Below, piece by piece: positions 36,123 to 45,429 of a stretch of DNA of 64,000 bases. A model generated the notes under the pieces. It saw only the letters and a program-made list of their open reading frames with translations, had not been told where the DNA came from and ran no database searches. Position numbers and translations under genes: made by a program. Source of the DNA: Lamellibrachia columna (lineage: Eukaryota; Annelida; Polychaeta; Sabellida; Siboglinidae); assembly GCA_963662155.1 (NCBI GenBank), contig OY759270.1:14415008-14479007 (forward strand). Direction: 5' to 3'. Position 1 is the first letter of the stretch. Each line of letters starts with the position of its first letter.

Positions 36123-36887
36123 ATGGAGGAGACAACACATGATAGTAGTAGTAGTAGTAGAAAGAGTGAGGAGAAATGTCCACCTGCTGGTGGAATTAAG
36201 ATGAAAATTGGTGGCTTCAAGACCGGCCACTGTTACCACAAACCATCAGATGCAGCCATCCAACAGGAACCCAGTGGGGTTAACAGTGGGGTTTGGTTGC
36301 CACGGCTAAGCCAGGATGACTTTGACAGAGTGGTGCAAACCACTCCTTCAGGATTGCTGGCAGTTTCAGACGCAGAGGGTCGGCCAGGCACGAGCAAAAT
36401 TCTACGGCCACAGCTTGATCAATGCCCTGACCTAACAGACATCTATCTTCAAGCTGACGTACATACAGATACTCATGCAGTTTCTGAAATGCGTCTACTT
36501 AGTGTGGACAAAAATGCAGCAATGTGGAATGATTGCTTTAAAGAGCATGCTAGCAGAGAGGACACATGTATTCTTCCACACTTCGAAGTACATGAGAAAA
36601 AATTTGGTTTGTGTTGGCAACAGTCATTGTCCTGTACAGCCTGTCACTACAAGTCACGTATGTATAAACTGTATTCCGAAGTAAACACGGGCAGTCGTGG
36701 TCAGAAACCGTGTGCTCCAAATGTAGCCATCCATGTAGGACTACAAGATACAACGATGGGAAACACAAAGTTGCGACACATTCTGCCCACAACAAACACA
36801 CCTCCCCCAAGTCGAAGCGGGATGCAAAGGACATCCAACCGGGTTGCCACAATTACTTCTCAGTCCACGACTGATGACCTACAGTAG
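36123..36887 (+). pseudogene. Mutator-like transposase, N-terminal part
   Basis: The open frame from MEETTHDSSSSS contains WLPRLSQDDFDRVVQTTPSG and KILRPQLDQCPDLTDIYLQ. It also has a zinc-knuckle-like stretch (LCWQQSLSCTACHYKSRMYK) and NVAIHVGLQDTTMGNTKLRH, conserved in animal Mutator-like transposases. The frame ends at a TAG at 36885, and coding continues in another frame (RGKKPEINVLRGLP from about 36888), so there is a frameshift. An upstream in-frame ATG at 35979 exists, but MEE is where M-unit homology suggests the start. Confidence 0.8.
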
Positions 36888-37365
36888 AAGAGGGAAAAAA
36901 CCAGAGATAAATGTTCTGCGTGGTCTTCCAGCAAATGCACCAATCAATATAAGCATGGATGTGAGGTACAACTCAACGTCCCTGAAAAACAGCTACGGTT
37001 GTGGACAGAGTGCAAGTCAAGCAGTGGGAACCGCGATTGAATGGCAGACGGACAAGCATAAGATTCTAGGTTTTCACATGGAAAACAAGCTATGCAAACT
37101 AGGCTCATCACTTCGCAATCAAGGTCAAAATGTGTCGTGCACAGGCCATCAAGGATGTACAGCCACGATTCGTGTGGTCGATCCAATGTCAGAATATGAA
37201 ATAGGCCGCCAAATCGGAGTGAGCTTTGCCCAGCAACAGGTCGGACTAAAATTCGTTGCAACAGACGGTGATGCGAAAGCATTTCATGGGTTACAGGATG
37301 CCATGCCAACAGTCGCGGCAGAACGGCAGGCTGACACAACACATCTCGGTCAGACACAGTTCTGA
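36886..37365 (+). pseudogene. Mutator-like transposase, catalytic-core part
   Basis: The second frame contains INVLRGLPANAPINISMDVR, which includes an Asp at the position of the first catalytic acidic residue. GQSASQAVGTAIE, HQGCTATI and KFVATDGDAKAFHGLQD (second Asp region) follow, then ERQADTTHLGQTQF and a stop at 37363. These blocks identify the RNase H-like core. The residue roles are inferred from the family pattern, not proved here. Confidence 0.8.
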
Positions 37366-37594
37366 CATATCATGAGAGCATATTTCTCACCCAGAATGTT
37401 CCCGGGAGAGAATGCCATGGTGTGAGCTGAAAACAAGAACATTTTTGCAGAGGATGTAAGAACACGGTGCCAGAAAATCTACACTTTATGCTGGTGACAT
37501 TAGAATGATAACTACTAAGATGCCAAAGATAATCCAAGCAACACTGGACTGTTATTCTGGCTCATGTCAGAACTGTCACCCACCGACATGGAAT
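37366..37594 (+). pseudogene. Mutator-like transposase, decayed linker
   Basis: Multiple stops and frame changes, with family words still readable (MRAYFSPRMFPG, then SCQNC). This is the most degraded segment, and it removes any chance that this copy is active. Confidence 0.65.
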
Positions 37595-38303
37595 TGTCTG
37601 TCGTGGAGGCAAGCGAAACAACTGGTGGAAAAGGTCACAGCATTTGAAGGCATGTGGCCTGACACGACTCAATATGACAGATGAAGACCGAGCAACACTT
37701 AAAGGATTAATAGAAATGCGACTTGGAAATTCAGCACTCCAGATGACACGACACAGACTTACAACTGACAAGAATGAATCCATTAACCGATCATTCAGTG
37801 CTTCATTGCCGAAGAATGTTAAATTCAGTAGAAATGCACATGGACGAGTGAGTTCAGTGATCGATCGCATAAATTATGGAGCGGGGAATTAAATGCTGCG
37901 CAAGTTGGAGAATGTATATTGTCCTATTACGAGAGGTGGACAGGTCGCTAGAGCTGTCAAGCAAATCCAGCATGAGGTGGAATACCAGAGACAATACAAA
38001 CGTCGATCATCAGTGCGTCTGCATATCCGTCATACCAAGTTAAAGCGCATGCAGAACTACTTCGATTCAAACAGAAACCGCCGTCCAGAAGATCGATACC
38101 TGAAGTGTCAGCTTGATCCAAAACCATCTACTCGTAAAGGGAAGAAAAGGCCAGCTTCAGAAACGCCAGCAACAGTAGTTAAGCCAGTGGTCACAAGGAG
38201 TCGCCGCAGAAAGACAACACTGCCAACTGCAAACAGGGAAGATCATCCTTATTCATTGCGATCACGAAAGTCTGCTGATCACAGTTATGCCAGCAGAAAG
38301 TAG
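37595..38303 (+). pseudogene. Mutator-like transposase, C-terminal part
   Basis: One frame reads GIVCRGGKRNNWWKRSQHLK, LNMTDEDRATLKGLIEMRLG, NESINRSFSASLPKNVKFSR and NRRPEDRYLKCQLD. It ends in a basic tail (RSRRRKTTLPTAN, HPYSLRSRKS). A single TAA at 37890-37892 interrupts it, directly followed by MLRKLENVYCPITRGG in the same frame. The basic tail suits DNA binding or nuclear import. Confidence 0.8.
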
Positions 38304-38527
38304 AGGGTAGATTATGAAAGAAACAGAAAACAGAACACTTCTTACAAATGTGAACTTTCTACTTTCTCCCAGTTTCATCACTCATAGACCTGCAACAACA
38401 ATACAAGAAACCACCAACAGACAATGGACCATGACTGACACATGGTGCCATCTTGTGAGCTATACATCAATCGACATTCGAAGACATCACTCAGCATGGG
38501 CTGACAGACACAACTGCATAAGATTGA

Positions 38528-39007
38528 CTACAGCAGACGACATTTTGAAAAAACTGAAGGATTCAACACATCTAGAAAAATGTAAGTTTTACTATTGCAT
38601 TGCCATTGAAATACCTTGAATTGCAACATACACTTTGGATATGGTGCATGAACAAAGCATACATTTTGACTAACACAATATTGCCTGTTGTTATTTATGG
38701 AATGTGGCTCCATAGAGATATGACTTGCTGTCAGACACAGACTGTTATGACAAAGATGACTGGCATCTAAGCCAGGTTCAACACGTGTCATTTTGTGTTC
38801 AAGTATATAACTTAAACGATGCACTGTAACCTTTCTGTAGCCACACTCAAAACGGCAATTAATCACACCATAGTCACTGAATTTCCCTTTTTTGCACCCT
38901 GTCCACAACTGACACTGCCCACTGGCAGACAATACCACCTTTTCTTGTAATTTTGCAGTGTACTTTTTACAAAAATCAACATCCATGTTTTCTGTTTCCG
39001 TTGCCAT
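38528..39007 (-). CDS. His-Me finger (I-PpoI-like) zinc-binding endonuclease
   Basis: A 159-codon intact frame. The core motif DASHLCHNSLC, then SHISMEPHSINNNRQYC, matches the zinc-binding loop and active site of I-PpoI-type endonucleases (PF05551-like). The His in ASHLC would be the catalytic base, and an Asn in NNNR the Mg2+ ligand. A second CCHC set is visible (QYCVSQNVCFVHAPYPKC), and CQLWTGC...YGVI with HRLSYILEH forms the N-terminal half. The last 30 codons (from about 38620) look less conserved. It would cut DNA in the nucleus. It is transcribed toward the Mutator-like gene, and the same frame is intact while its neighbour is dead. Confidence 0.8.
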   Translation of the reverse strand: MATETENMDVDFCKKYTAKLQEKVVLSASGQCQLWTGCKKGKFSDYGVINCRFECGYRKVTVHRLSYILEHKMTRVEPGLDASHLCHNSLCLTASHISMEPHSINNNRQYCVSQNVCFVHAPYPKCMLQFKVFQWQCNSKTYIFLDVLNPSVFSKCRLL

Positions 39008-39059
39008 GACACTCTATTTGGAGTCAGACCACAGTTGGGAATTGCATTGGTGGCCATGT

Positions 39060-39360
39060 TAACGTTTTGTCTGATTATAAGAAAACCTGACCATCAAAAA
39101 TTCTGAAATAAATGTGCAGCAACTGCCATCATCTCATTGACATGCTCACCAACGTTTATCAAAATCACATGGCTCCAGCTCTTTTAAAATGCCCCCATGT
39201 GCGATGCCCGTCAATATTTACAAAAAATAGCTGTGTATTCATGCGCCCACGATTTTGTAAGTTAAGGGAATTTGTTAGAAAAAAATTTGTTTAGTAATCA
39301 ATAAACAACTATTGCTTATAGTAAGATCATGATAATATAATAAGCACACAGGTCAATGGA
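39060..39360. other. No recognisable feature
   Basis: Short open frames only. The stretch TGTATTCATGCGCCCACG at about 39233 also occurs in the M units (14657), a match of about 18 bp that may mark a shared Mutator 3' sequence or may be chance. Confidence 0.35.
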
Positions 39361-39370
39361 AATATACTTA

Positions 39371-39529
39371 CTTGAGACCACTTTGCACAGCAGATGGTCT
39401 CGAATGGGTAGTTTTCCCTTTTGCCCCATAACACTGAACAAACTCATAAGGCCATGAGTCATCAGTGACCGCATAATGGCCCTGCAGGATCTAGCAAGGC
39501 TTGCACCCTCTAGTGACGAAAGAATTTGA
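39371..39529 (-). CDS. DUF4806-like exon (second half of domain)
   Basis: Between an acceptor (TTTTACACAG) and a strong donor (CTCAA, then GTAAGTAT), the minus frame reads ILSSLEGASLARSCRAIMRS, LMTHGLMSLFSVMGQKGKLP, then IRDHLLCKVVS. This resembles the C-terminal half of the DUF4806 domain (helical, with an L...G.KGK...F/L.LCKVI pattern), a domain of unknown function common in invertebrate multi-copy genes. A downstream exon is required by the donor, but I find none before the endonuclease and Mutator region. Confidence 0.55.
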
Positions 39530-39624
39530 ATCTGTGTAAAATAAATATATATTTTATATAAAATGACAACTCTATTTTAAAGGAACAAAGTTTGATCATT
39601 TCTATATTATAAAATTGTTTGCAT

Positions 39625-39682
39625 GCATGCATGCACGCACGCGCGCACGCACGCGCGCACACACGTACATATGTATGTATGC
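39625..39682. repeat. Alternating purine-pyrimidine microsatellite
   Basis: TGCATGCATGCATGC runs into CACGCACGCGCGCACGC and then CACACACGTACATATGTATG. Strict purine-pyrimidine alternation over more than 50 bp makes Z-DNA formation plausible. It lies just upstream (minus strand) of the DUF4806-like exon, inside the intron. Confidence 0.85.
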
Positions 39683-40105
39683 ACTTGCAGAAACTCATTA
39701 TTGTCACTCACAAGCAAATTTTTATTCCTAAACCAAAAATAATAAATAGGTAATTTATTTTCTTTTGGATTATTTTAACCTTTTTCTTCCCATGTTATAA
39801 TGTTGGACCAACAATCAGTTACAGTCAGAGTATCTGTAGCTATATGAAGTGAACTTGTCTTGAAGGAACACAAACATTATTGACTAAACAATTATGAAGC
39901 TGGACCATTTTGATATTCATACATTCATGAAATAATTTATATTTCACACCTTTAAGCATAATTTGAAATGTCACAATAATTCCTAGAAATAGGTTCTGTA
40001 TAGAAAGCTTTCCAAATTAATTTAGACTCTAAGGTTTCTTCAAAAATACAGTAAAAAAGCAATGCCACTTTATAATTGACTCAAACATATCTTAAACATA
40101 CTAAA

Positions 40106-40351
40106 TCAATTCCTTATGTCATCATCTTCACCCAACTGTTTTTCAAAATTGCTCAGTTCATTGAGTGTGTTCAGTTTCTTGCCATTAGGCAGAATGGTGT
40201 CTAATGTCAAGTCATCATCTGGCTGTGAAGTGACGAGAGATAATTTTATCTCCTGCATTGTTTTCTCCAGTTTCTCTAGCTTGGCCAGAACTGAAAAATT
40301 GAGACAACTATATCCGCTTGAATCGATGCAAGCAATTTTAGGTGGGTCTTC
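40106..40351 (-). CDS. DUF4806-like exon (first half of domain)
   Basis: The minus frame contains CLNFSVLAKLEKLEKTMQE (coiled-coil-like), then DTILPNGKKLNTLNELSNFE and KQLGEDDDIRN. The last part fits the start of DUF4806 (LP...T..EL...E..L.D). An in-frame TGA follows IRN, and no consensus donor precedes it, so either the exon ends in a non-standard way or the gene carries a stop. The acceptor is one of two AGs around 40345-40355. Taking the AG before ACCCACC keeps phase with the previous exon. Confidence 0.5.
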   Translation of the reverse strand, partial: EDPPKIACIDSSGYSCLNFSVLAKLEKLEKTMQEIKLSLVTSQPDDDLTLDTILPNGKKLNTLNELSNFEKQLGEDDDIRN

Positions 40352-40630
40352 CCCCTGCAAGCAATCCCCAAAGGGTGAGAAAGAAGTACATTTATTTATG
40401 GGAATTGTGCCAAGGCTAAAAAGAGTGTCAAATCTTCATTTGGGGTTCCCTGATTATGGAATGACCAATGCCAGCAATTTTAGTTGGGTCCTCCCCCTGC
40501 CAGCAACCCCCAAATGGTAAGAAAAGGGGCATTTATTTAATTGAATGATGCTTATTTAATGGGGTGACAAGGAGGATAAAAACAGTGTCAAGTTTTCCCA
40601 TGGGGTCCCCTGAGTAGGGAAAGACCAATG
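40328..40630. repeat. Tandem duplication of about 136 bp spanning an exon edge
   Basis: GCAATTTTAGGTGGGTCTTC at 40329 and GCAATTTTAGTTGGGTCCTC at 40463 start two similar segments. Both continue with CCCCAAATGG/AAAGGG, GGGGTTCCCTGA/GGGGTCCCCTGA and GACCAATG. The left copy contains the 5' edge of the DUF4806-like exon, so the acceptor and first coding bases exist twice. Confidence 0.7.
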
Positions 40631-40683
40631 GTATATTAGCACTTAAAACGGCCTACGTGTAAAGAAGCATAAAGGAGTACCTT

Positions 40684-40887
40684 GAATGCAGAAGGAGCTC
40701 GACATCATCTGTGATCTGCCAGGACTCTCCATTTGCAGTCCATCACCCTGTGGACGTTGTTGTTTGCCGAGAACTTGCGGCAGCTTAAGTTGGGCCTGGG
40801 ATGAACTGCAACTAGGTCGAAGTGGTGGCTCTGTACGCTTAGAAGATTTACCTCTGGGCAAATCACTGCCACTTTCAGTATCCAGTG
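40684..40887 (-). CDS. Linker exon of DUF4806-like gene
   Basis: Bounded by an acceptor (TTCAATACAG) and a donor (ATTCAAG, then GTACTCC). The frame gives LDTESGSDLPRGKSSKRTEP, then SCSSSQAQLKLPQVLG and SQMMSSSFCIQ. It is low-complexity, Ser/Gln-rich and probably disordered. The preceding exon ends one base into a codon and this one supplies the other two, so the two join in frame. Confidence 0.55.
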
Positions 40888-41292
40888 CTGTATTGAACAT
40901 AAATGTTACAATTATATATTATTATCTATTAGTTTATTTGACATGAAAGTCACAGTGACATGAAATATTTAGGATATACATTTGGACAGAGACATCACAT
41001 TCTTACAATAGTAGATATAGAGAAACCAAGCAGACAAAACTCAGACTTCTTCAATAAATAGCCATTAGACCTGTACAAGTGAATCAGATGACATTTAATG
41101 TCCACATTATGTTATAGTATTCAACAAGTGTGATAGACATGTGTATAGTAAATGCACGATACTTTTGATATTAAAATCATAGCTCGTTAATCCAGACACA
41201 TACAGTGGGTATCAAGGTGTCAGGATTAACCAAGTTCCACTGTCCTTTGTTGTACATTAACTATATGTTATGTATATTTGTATAATTGTTAC

Positions 41293-41432
41293 CTGAGAAA
41301 CTGAAAGGAGGTGGAAGGAGTGCAACTGTTTCCACAGTATCTGGAGTTTCCTCAACTTCTGAATCTGAAACTATTTTCAGGGTTGTACAGAGTTTGTCTT
41401 GGTAGAATACCGATATGTTCTTGAAGTTAAAC
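41293..41432 (-). CDS. Acidic linker exon of DUF4806-like gene
   Basis: The frame reads FNFKNISVFYQDKLCTTLKI, then VSDSEVEETPDTVETVALLP and PPFSFS, and ends at a donor (CTCAG, then GTAACA). The phase agrees with the exon at 40887. Two acceptors are possible: GATTGTAG at 41433, or AACTTCAAG about 13 bases further in. Only the second keeps phase with the upstream exon at 41713. Confidence 0.5.
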
Positions 41433-41712
41433 CTACAATCAAATTGATATTTGTCCAGAATCAGACACCAAAGTTTGTATTTGTAGATGTATTTAAGTAT
41501 ACATATTGAGAGACAAAAAGTTTGGCTATTTGATATTTTGGCTGCGTTTTCTGTCACGGGTTTTCTCAAAATATAACCCAAATGTTTTTACACGAACCCT
41601 CCCCCTCTCCACTAAAACAAATTCTTACGTAGTCAGCCTGGGTAATGTCTGCAAATAACCAATTAAGCCATAATTAGTATTCCACACAAAAATTGCATTT
41701 TTATTACTTACC

Positions 41713-41812
41713 CCATCTCCTCTTTTTTCTATCCATGATGTTGGTACGCATTCCACTTCCACAGCATCACCTTCTTTGAAAAGAACCACAGAGTATGGCA
41801 TGGCTATACTGA
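41713..41812 (-). CDS. N-terminal exon of DUF4806-like gene
   Basis: Starts after GGTTTCAG, with ATG a few bases in: MPYSVVLFKEGDAVEVECVP, then TSWIEKRGDG, ending at GTAAGT. Proteins of this group usually begin with a short segment of the kind F-V-V-x-F...E-x-V-P-x-x-W, which this fits (VVLF, VECVPTSW). The inferred role is structural and unknown. It is probably the translation start, because nothing in-frame lies between it and the acceptor. Confidence 0.5.
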
Positions 41813-42224
41813 AACCAAGGAGATGTGAAATCAAAACTGTTTACAAATCAGCTTGTACAGTTTTACACAGGCAAAGCTTATATTTTCTCTATGCTTTAAA
41901 ATAATTGAAAAATTTAATATTAATTACACTGACATTCAACGAATTCCACAGTTTTGTCCCATACTAATACATAATCAATGACATAGCCCAAGCTTCTATC
42001 AGTTGATACATAGGTTCTGGAAAACTGATTTTGTTTTCATGTGCAGCATGCATTTCTATGCCTTACAAATTACATATGAATGTTTTATTCATCTCTATAT
42101 TTTAATGTTTGTAATATGTTAGCTATAACAGGTGGCTCAAATATCATGGCTATTAACATAATACAATATAATTTTTTACAAAGGACATTAACAAAGTAAG
42201 CATGTGTGTGTGTGCGTGTGTACC

Positions 42225-42592
42225 TCAGTAGTCATGAAGGAGCTGAATAAACACAATGTCACTGCCAGAGTCCATCCTTATACATCTCTTAGTTAGGACT
42301 TTTCCTTCCACAATTTTCATTTCATAGTTTGTTCTCCGCACTTTGCAGCCACCAATAGTCCGAGAATCACAGGGGTGCATAAATAAAGCCCCTGGTGAAT
42401 GGTAAATCCTGCATTTGTATGTGTCTTCTTGTCTATTCTCCACACAAACCACTTCACAGTACTAGATCTGTATGCATTATCTGGCCGTCTATGATAAATA
42501 TGTCTTTGTAGAGTTGTATACTCCTCTTCATGTTGTATTTCTTCGAAGAGTCTTTTCACAATTTGGGCGGCAGGATTTCTGCCAGACCTCAC
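42225..42592 (-). CDS. Two overlapping minus-strand frames, unidentified
   Basis: Frame one (42317-42592) reads PAAQIVKRLFEEIQHEEEYT and HRRPDNAYRSS. Frame two (42225-42452) reads CRIYHSPGALFMHPCDSR, NYEMKIVEGKVLTKRC and GSDIVFIQLLHDY. The second looks like the end of a protein (a beta-rich core, then stop). They may be parts of one coding region joined by a frameshift or a small intron near 42460. Neither is recognised. Confidence 0.35.
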
Positions 42593-43083
42593 CTTTCTGA
42601 TGATTCACTCTCACTGTATGATTCTACTTCCCTGTCAGTAGGGATGTCATCAGTAATAGTATCACTGTATGCATTGTCATCATAATCATCATTAGTAACA
42701 TTGTCACTATGGTGGTCATGTTCATCACTGTGGTCATGTTCAACACTGTGGTCATGTTCATCACTGTGGTCATGTTCAACACTGTGGTCATGTTCAACAC
42801 TGTGGTCATGTTCATCACTGTGGTCATGTTCAACACTGTGGTCATGTTCATCACTGTGGTCATGTTCAGCATTTGTGTTATGCTCAACTTGGTCATTATT
42901 GCTTTCTTGAAATTCTGTCACATCTTCTGATGTTTCATTTTCGGAAGTGTTTCCAATTAATTCACGTGTATCTGCATCTATTTTGGACTTTATTCTCTTT
43001 TCCGACATCCATCTTCTGCAATATTCCCTTTTCCGTGCTCTTTTCATATGGGCACTCAACGCGTCTATATCCTGCTCAAACAA
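42593..43083 (-). CDS. Exon-like ORF with basic N-terminus and His/Asp repeats
   Basis: From ATG 43083 the frame starts MFEQDIDALSAHMKRARKRE, then YCRRWMSEKRIKSKIDAD, and becomes very acidic. Nine copies of a six-residue unit EHDHS(D/V) follow, then a Asp/Glu/Ser tail (SYSESESSER). It ends at a donor (CAGAAAG, then GTGAGG) at 42592, so it is likely a first exon. The His/Asp repeat could bind divalent metal, which is inference. Basic then acidic layout is seen in some transposon-encoded proteins. Confidence 0.5.
42711..42868. repeat. 18-bp coding minisatellite
   Basis: Units alternate GTGGTCATGTTCATCACT and GTGGTCATGTTCAACACT, about nine in all. The unit is a multiple of three, so the frame is open in several registers on both strands. 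The ORF on the opposite strand and the Met-rich frame are shadows of this. Confidence 0.9.
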
Positions 43084-43499
43084 ATTTCCTCTATAACTAA
43101 TGATGCAGAAGATAAGTCATGGCAGATGTTATATGTTGGCCAATCCCCTACTAAATGGACAGTTGTACAACAGTACCCCTAGCTGGCAGATAACCCTGTT
43201 GAAACTTGGAACTTAATTAGTGTTGCTGCTAGGGGTAGTGTAGTACTACTATACCACCCCTTGCTATAGTGATGATTACACAAAATAAGTAATGTCACTG
43301 GACACAACTGTCTCAGATCTACACAGTGTTAAGTTGGTAGATTAGCCTTATATTTGACAAGGATAACATTTGGGAAAGTACATGTGACAGCGTGCTGCAT
43401 TTTGAGATTGATCTTGACATCAAGTTTAACAATGAAAAACAATACATTTGTAATACTAATACATTCTAAGTGACTTTTGGTTATTCATCAGTTAGCTAC

Positions 43500-44200
43500 A
43501 TACCTCGTTGCATCTAGTCGAGCCTTGTTATAACGCGGTAGTCGGGGTCCACGACTTCGGACCGCGCTGTAAGCGAGGCGCGTTAGGTGTTCTCATATCT
43601 GCCACCAGGGAGCTACGAAACAACAGCGACCCCCGCCCGCTGCACCAAGCCCAAGAACGCTGTCGAAGCCCCGTGTGCTTGCACCATTATCTTATACGGC
43701 AATATGCAGTTTATGGAACTTATTAAACGAGTATACTAGCATCAACGTGTATTATTTTTAAATGTCACACCCTCTTGACTCTTGAACTGAATAAAACACA
43801 CGTACGTATTTTGTTATGGAATAGATCTACTACGATGATGATGTACTGGACCAACAGGCCTACGAATCGAAAATAATAACCTGGACCTGAGCAGCCGAAA
43901 ACGTATATGATTTGACAAACGTAGTATGTAAGCTGATAAAACGCAGAAAAATACAATAGGTAGAATTAATAATTGTTTCACCTCGTCTTTCAACCGATCT
44001 CGACCGAAGCATACATTTATTACGCACCACTTAACATCGTTTCATATGCGGATGACGAATTCGTATTTTCGTTGGTTTCGCGTCTCGAAAACGATTAAAT
44101 TTACGATGTAATGTAATATTACGCGGATTCGGATATAACGCGGTCGGTCGTGGATCCCGAATTTCTGCCGCCAGGGGAAAATGCCAACTAGGCCTGCTTA
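43500..44200. mobile_element. Possible Tigger/pogo-type element remnant
   Basis: GTTATAACGCGGTAGTCGGG at 43527 followed by GTCCACGACTT, and ATATAACGCGGTCGG at about 44143 followed by TCGTGGATCCC, are similar in the same orientation. TTATAACGCGG-type ends occur in pogo/Tigger-like elements. No inverted pair or transposase is found, so this is a weak call. Confidence 0.3.
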
Positions 44201-44384
44201 AACCTACTTAGAATTGCTTTGACAATTCTCAAGAAACATTAGGTGAACAATGTCAATGAACGAGTATCAACGTGTTGTTTGTTTTGCGCTGCCGCCGACA
44301 TCAATCGCTGTCGCTGGCTTCGCTTCGCACATTTTGATATTATATATTATTATTTTATTACATTTTTGAAAATTTGTCTGATGT

Positions 44385-45420
44385 TTTTAAAACAGTATTG
44401 TGTTTGCTGGGCTCAGCCATAAAATTAAAGCTTTTCTAATACCTTTCAAAGTGAAATGTTTTAATAAAACATTTAAATAATTTTTTTTTGATGTTATGTT
44501 CCTTTGTCAAAAATGTTTTTATGATGTTATATATATGTTTTAATAAAACATTGTTCAACAATGTTTTTCAAATGTTTCCAAGATGGCAAATTTTTATATC
44601 ATTATAGCATATACAAAAACATTTTTATGACATTTTAGAAAACATTTTTCTTATGTTTTTTTAAACAGTATTGTGCTTGCTGGGCTCAGCCATAAAATCA
44701 AAGCTTTTCTGATACCTTTCAAAGTGAAATGTTTTAATAAAACATTAAAATAACATTTTTGTGATGTTTATGTTCCTTTGTCAAACATGTTTTTATGATG
44801 TTATATATATGTTTTAATAAAACATTGTTCAAACAGGTTTTTCAAATGTTTCCAAGTCGACACATTTTGATATCATTATAACATTAAAAAAACATTATTA
44901 TGACATTTGAGGAAACATTTTTCTGATGTTTTTAAAACAGTATTGTGTTTGCTGGGCTCAGCCATAAAATCAAAGCTTTTCTTATACCTTTCAAAGTGAA
45001 ATTTTTAATACAACATTAAAATAAAATTTTTGTGATGTTTAGGTTCCTTTGTCAAACATGTTTTCATGATGTTATATATATATTTTAAAAAAACATTGTT
45101 CAAAAATGTTTTTCAAATGTTTCCAAGATGGCACATTTTGATATCATTATAAAATTAAAAAAACATTATTATGACATTTGAGGAAACATTTTTCTGATGT
45201 TTTTAAAACATTATTGTGTTTGATGGGAATGTTTTAATGATGTTTTAAAAACATCACTGAAAAATGTAAAATTACGTTATCTTAAAAACATATGTATGAT
45301 GTTTCTGAAATTTTACATAACATTTTATTTACATTTACGAAATGTTATTGAAAAATGTTTTCGTTATAACATGTATATAACCTTTATCAAATGTTATAAA
45401 AATGTTATGTGTTTGCTGGG
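44385..45420. repeat. AT-rich satellite, period about 272 bp
   Basis: TTGCTGGGCTCAGCCATAAA occurs near 44404, 44677 and 44949, with diverged material to 45420. Units are full of AACATT/AATGTT inverted pairs, such as the palindrome-like AATGTTTTAATAAAACATT, so each unit can fold back on itself. The last unit ends in TTGCTGGGCGG, after which composition switches to CpG-rich. Confidence 0.8.
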
Positions 45421-45429
45421 CGGTCACAT

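Larger units (their letters stand above)
35603..38303 (+). mobile_element. Long Mutator-like DNA transposon copy (broken)
   Basis: The 5' non-coding part (to 36122) matches the M units. Coding remnants in at least three pieces cover the whole length expected of animal Mutator-like transposases (PF20700-type), about 700 codons. I could not find convincing terminal inverted repeats or a 9-bp target duplication. The opposed endonuclease ORF just right of it may or may not belong to the element. Confidence 0.75.

Noticed and set aside
39001..39040. Shared word AACTGTGGTCT.AC.CCAAATA between the endonuclease 5' side and the M units
   Set aside because: About 20 bp with mismatches and on the opposite strand. 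Too short to claim a terminal inverted repeat without alignment of full copies.
42624..42930. Met/Thr-rich and Trp/Ser/Cys-rich frames over the 18-bp repeat
   Set aside because: They are shadows of the EHDHS repeat in other registers. Only the frame starting at 43083 has a non-repetitive N-terminus and a splice donor.
43176..43255. Inverted TACCCCTAGC / GCTAGGGGTA near 43.2 kb
   Set aside because: Only 10 bp arms with a spacer of about 50 bp and no further structure. Expected by chance in a region of this size.
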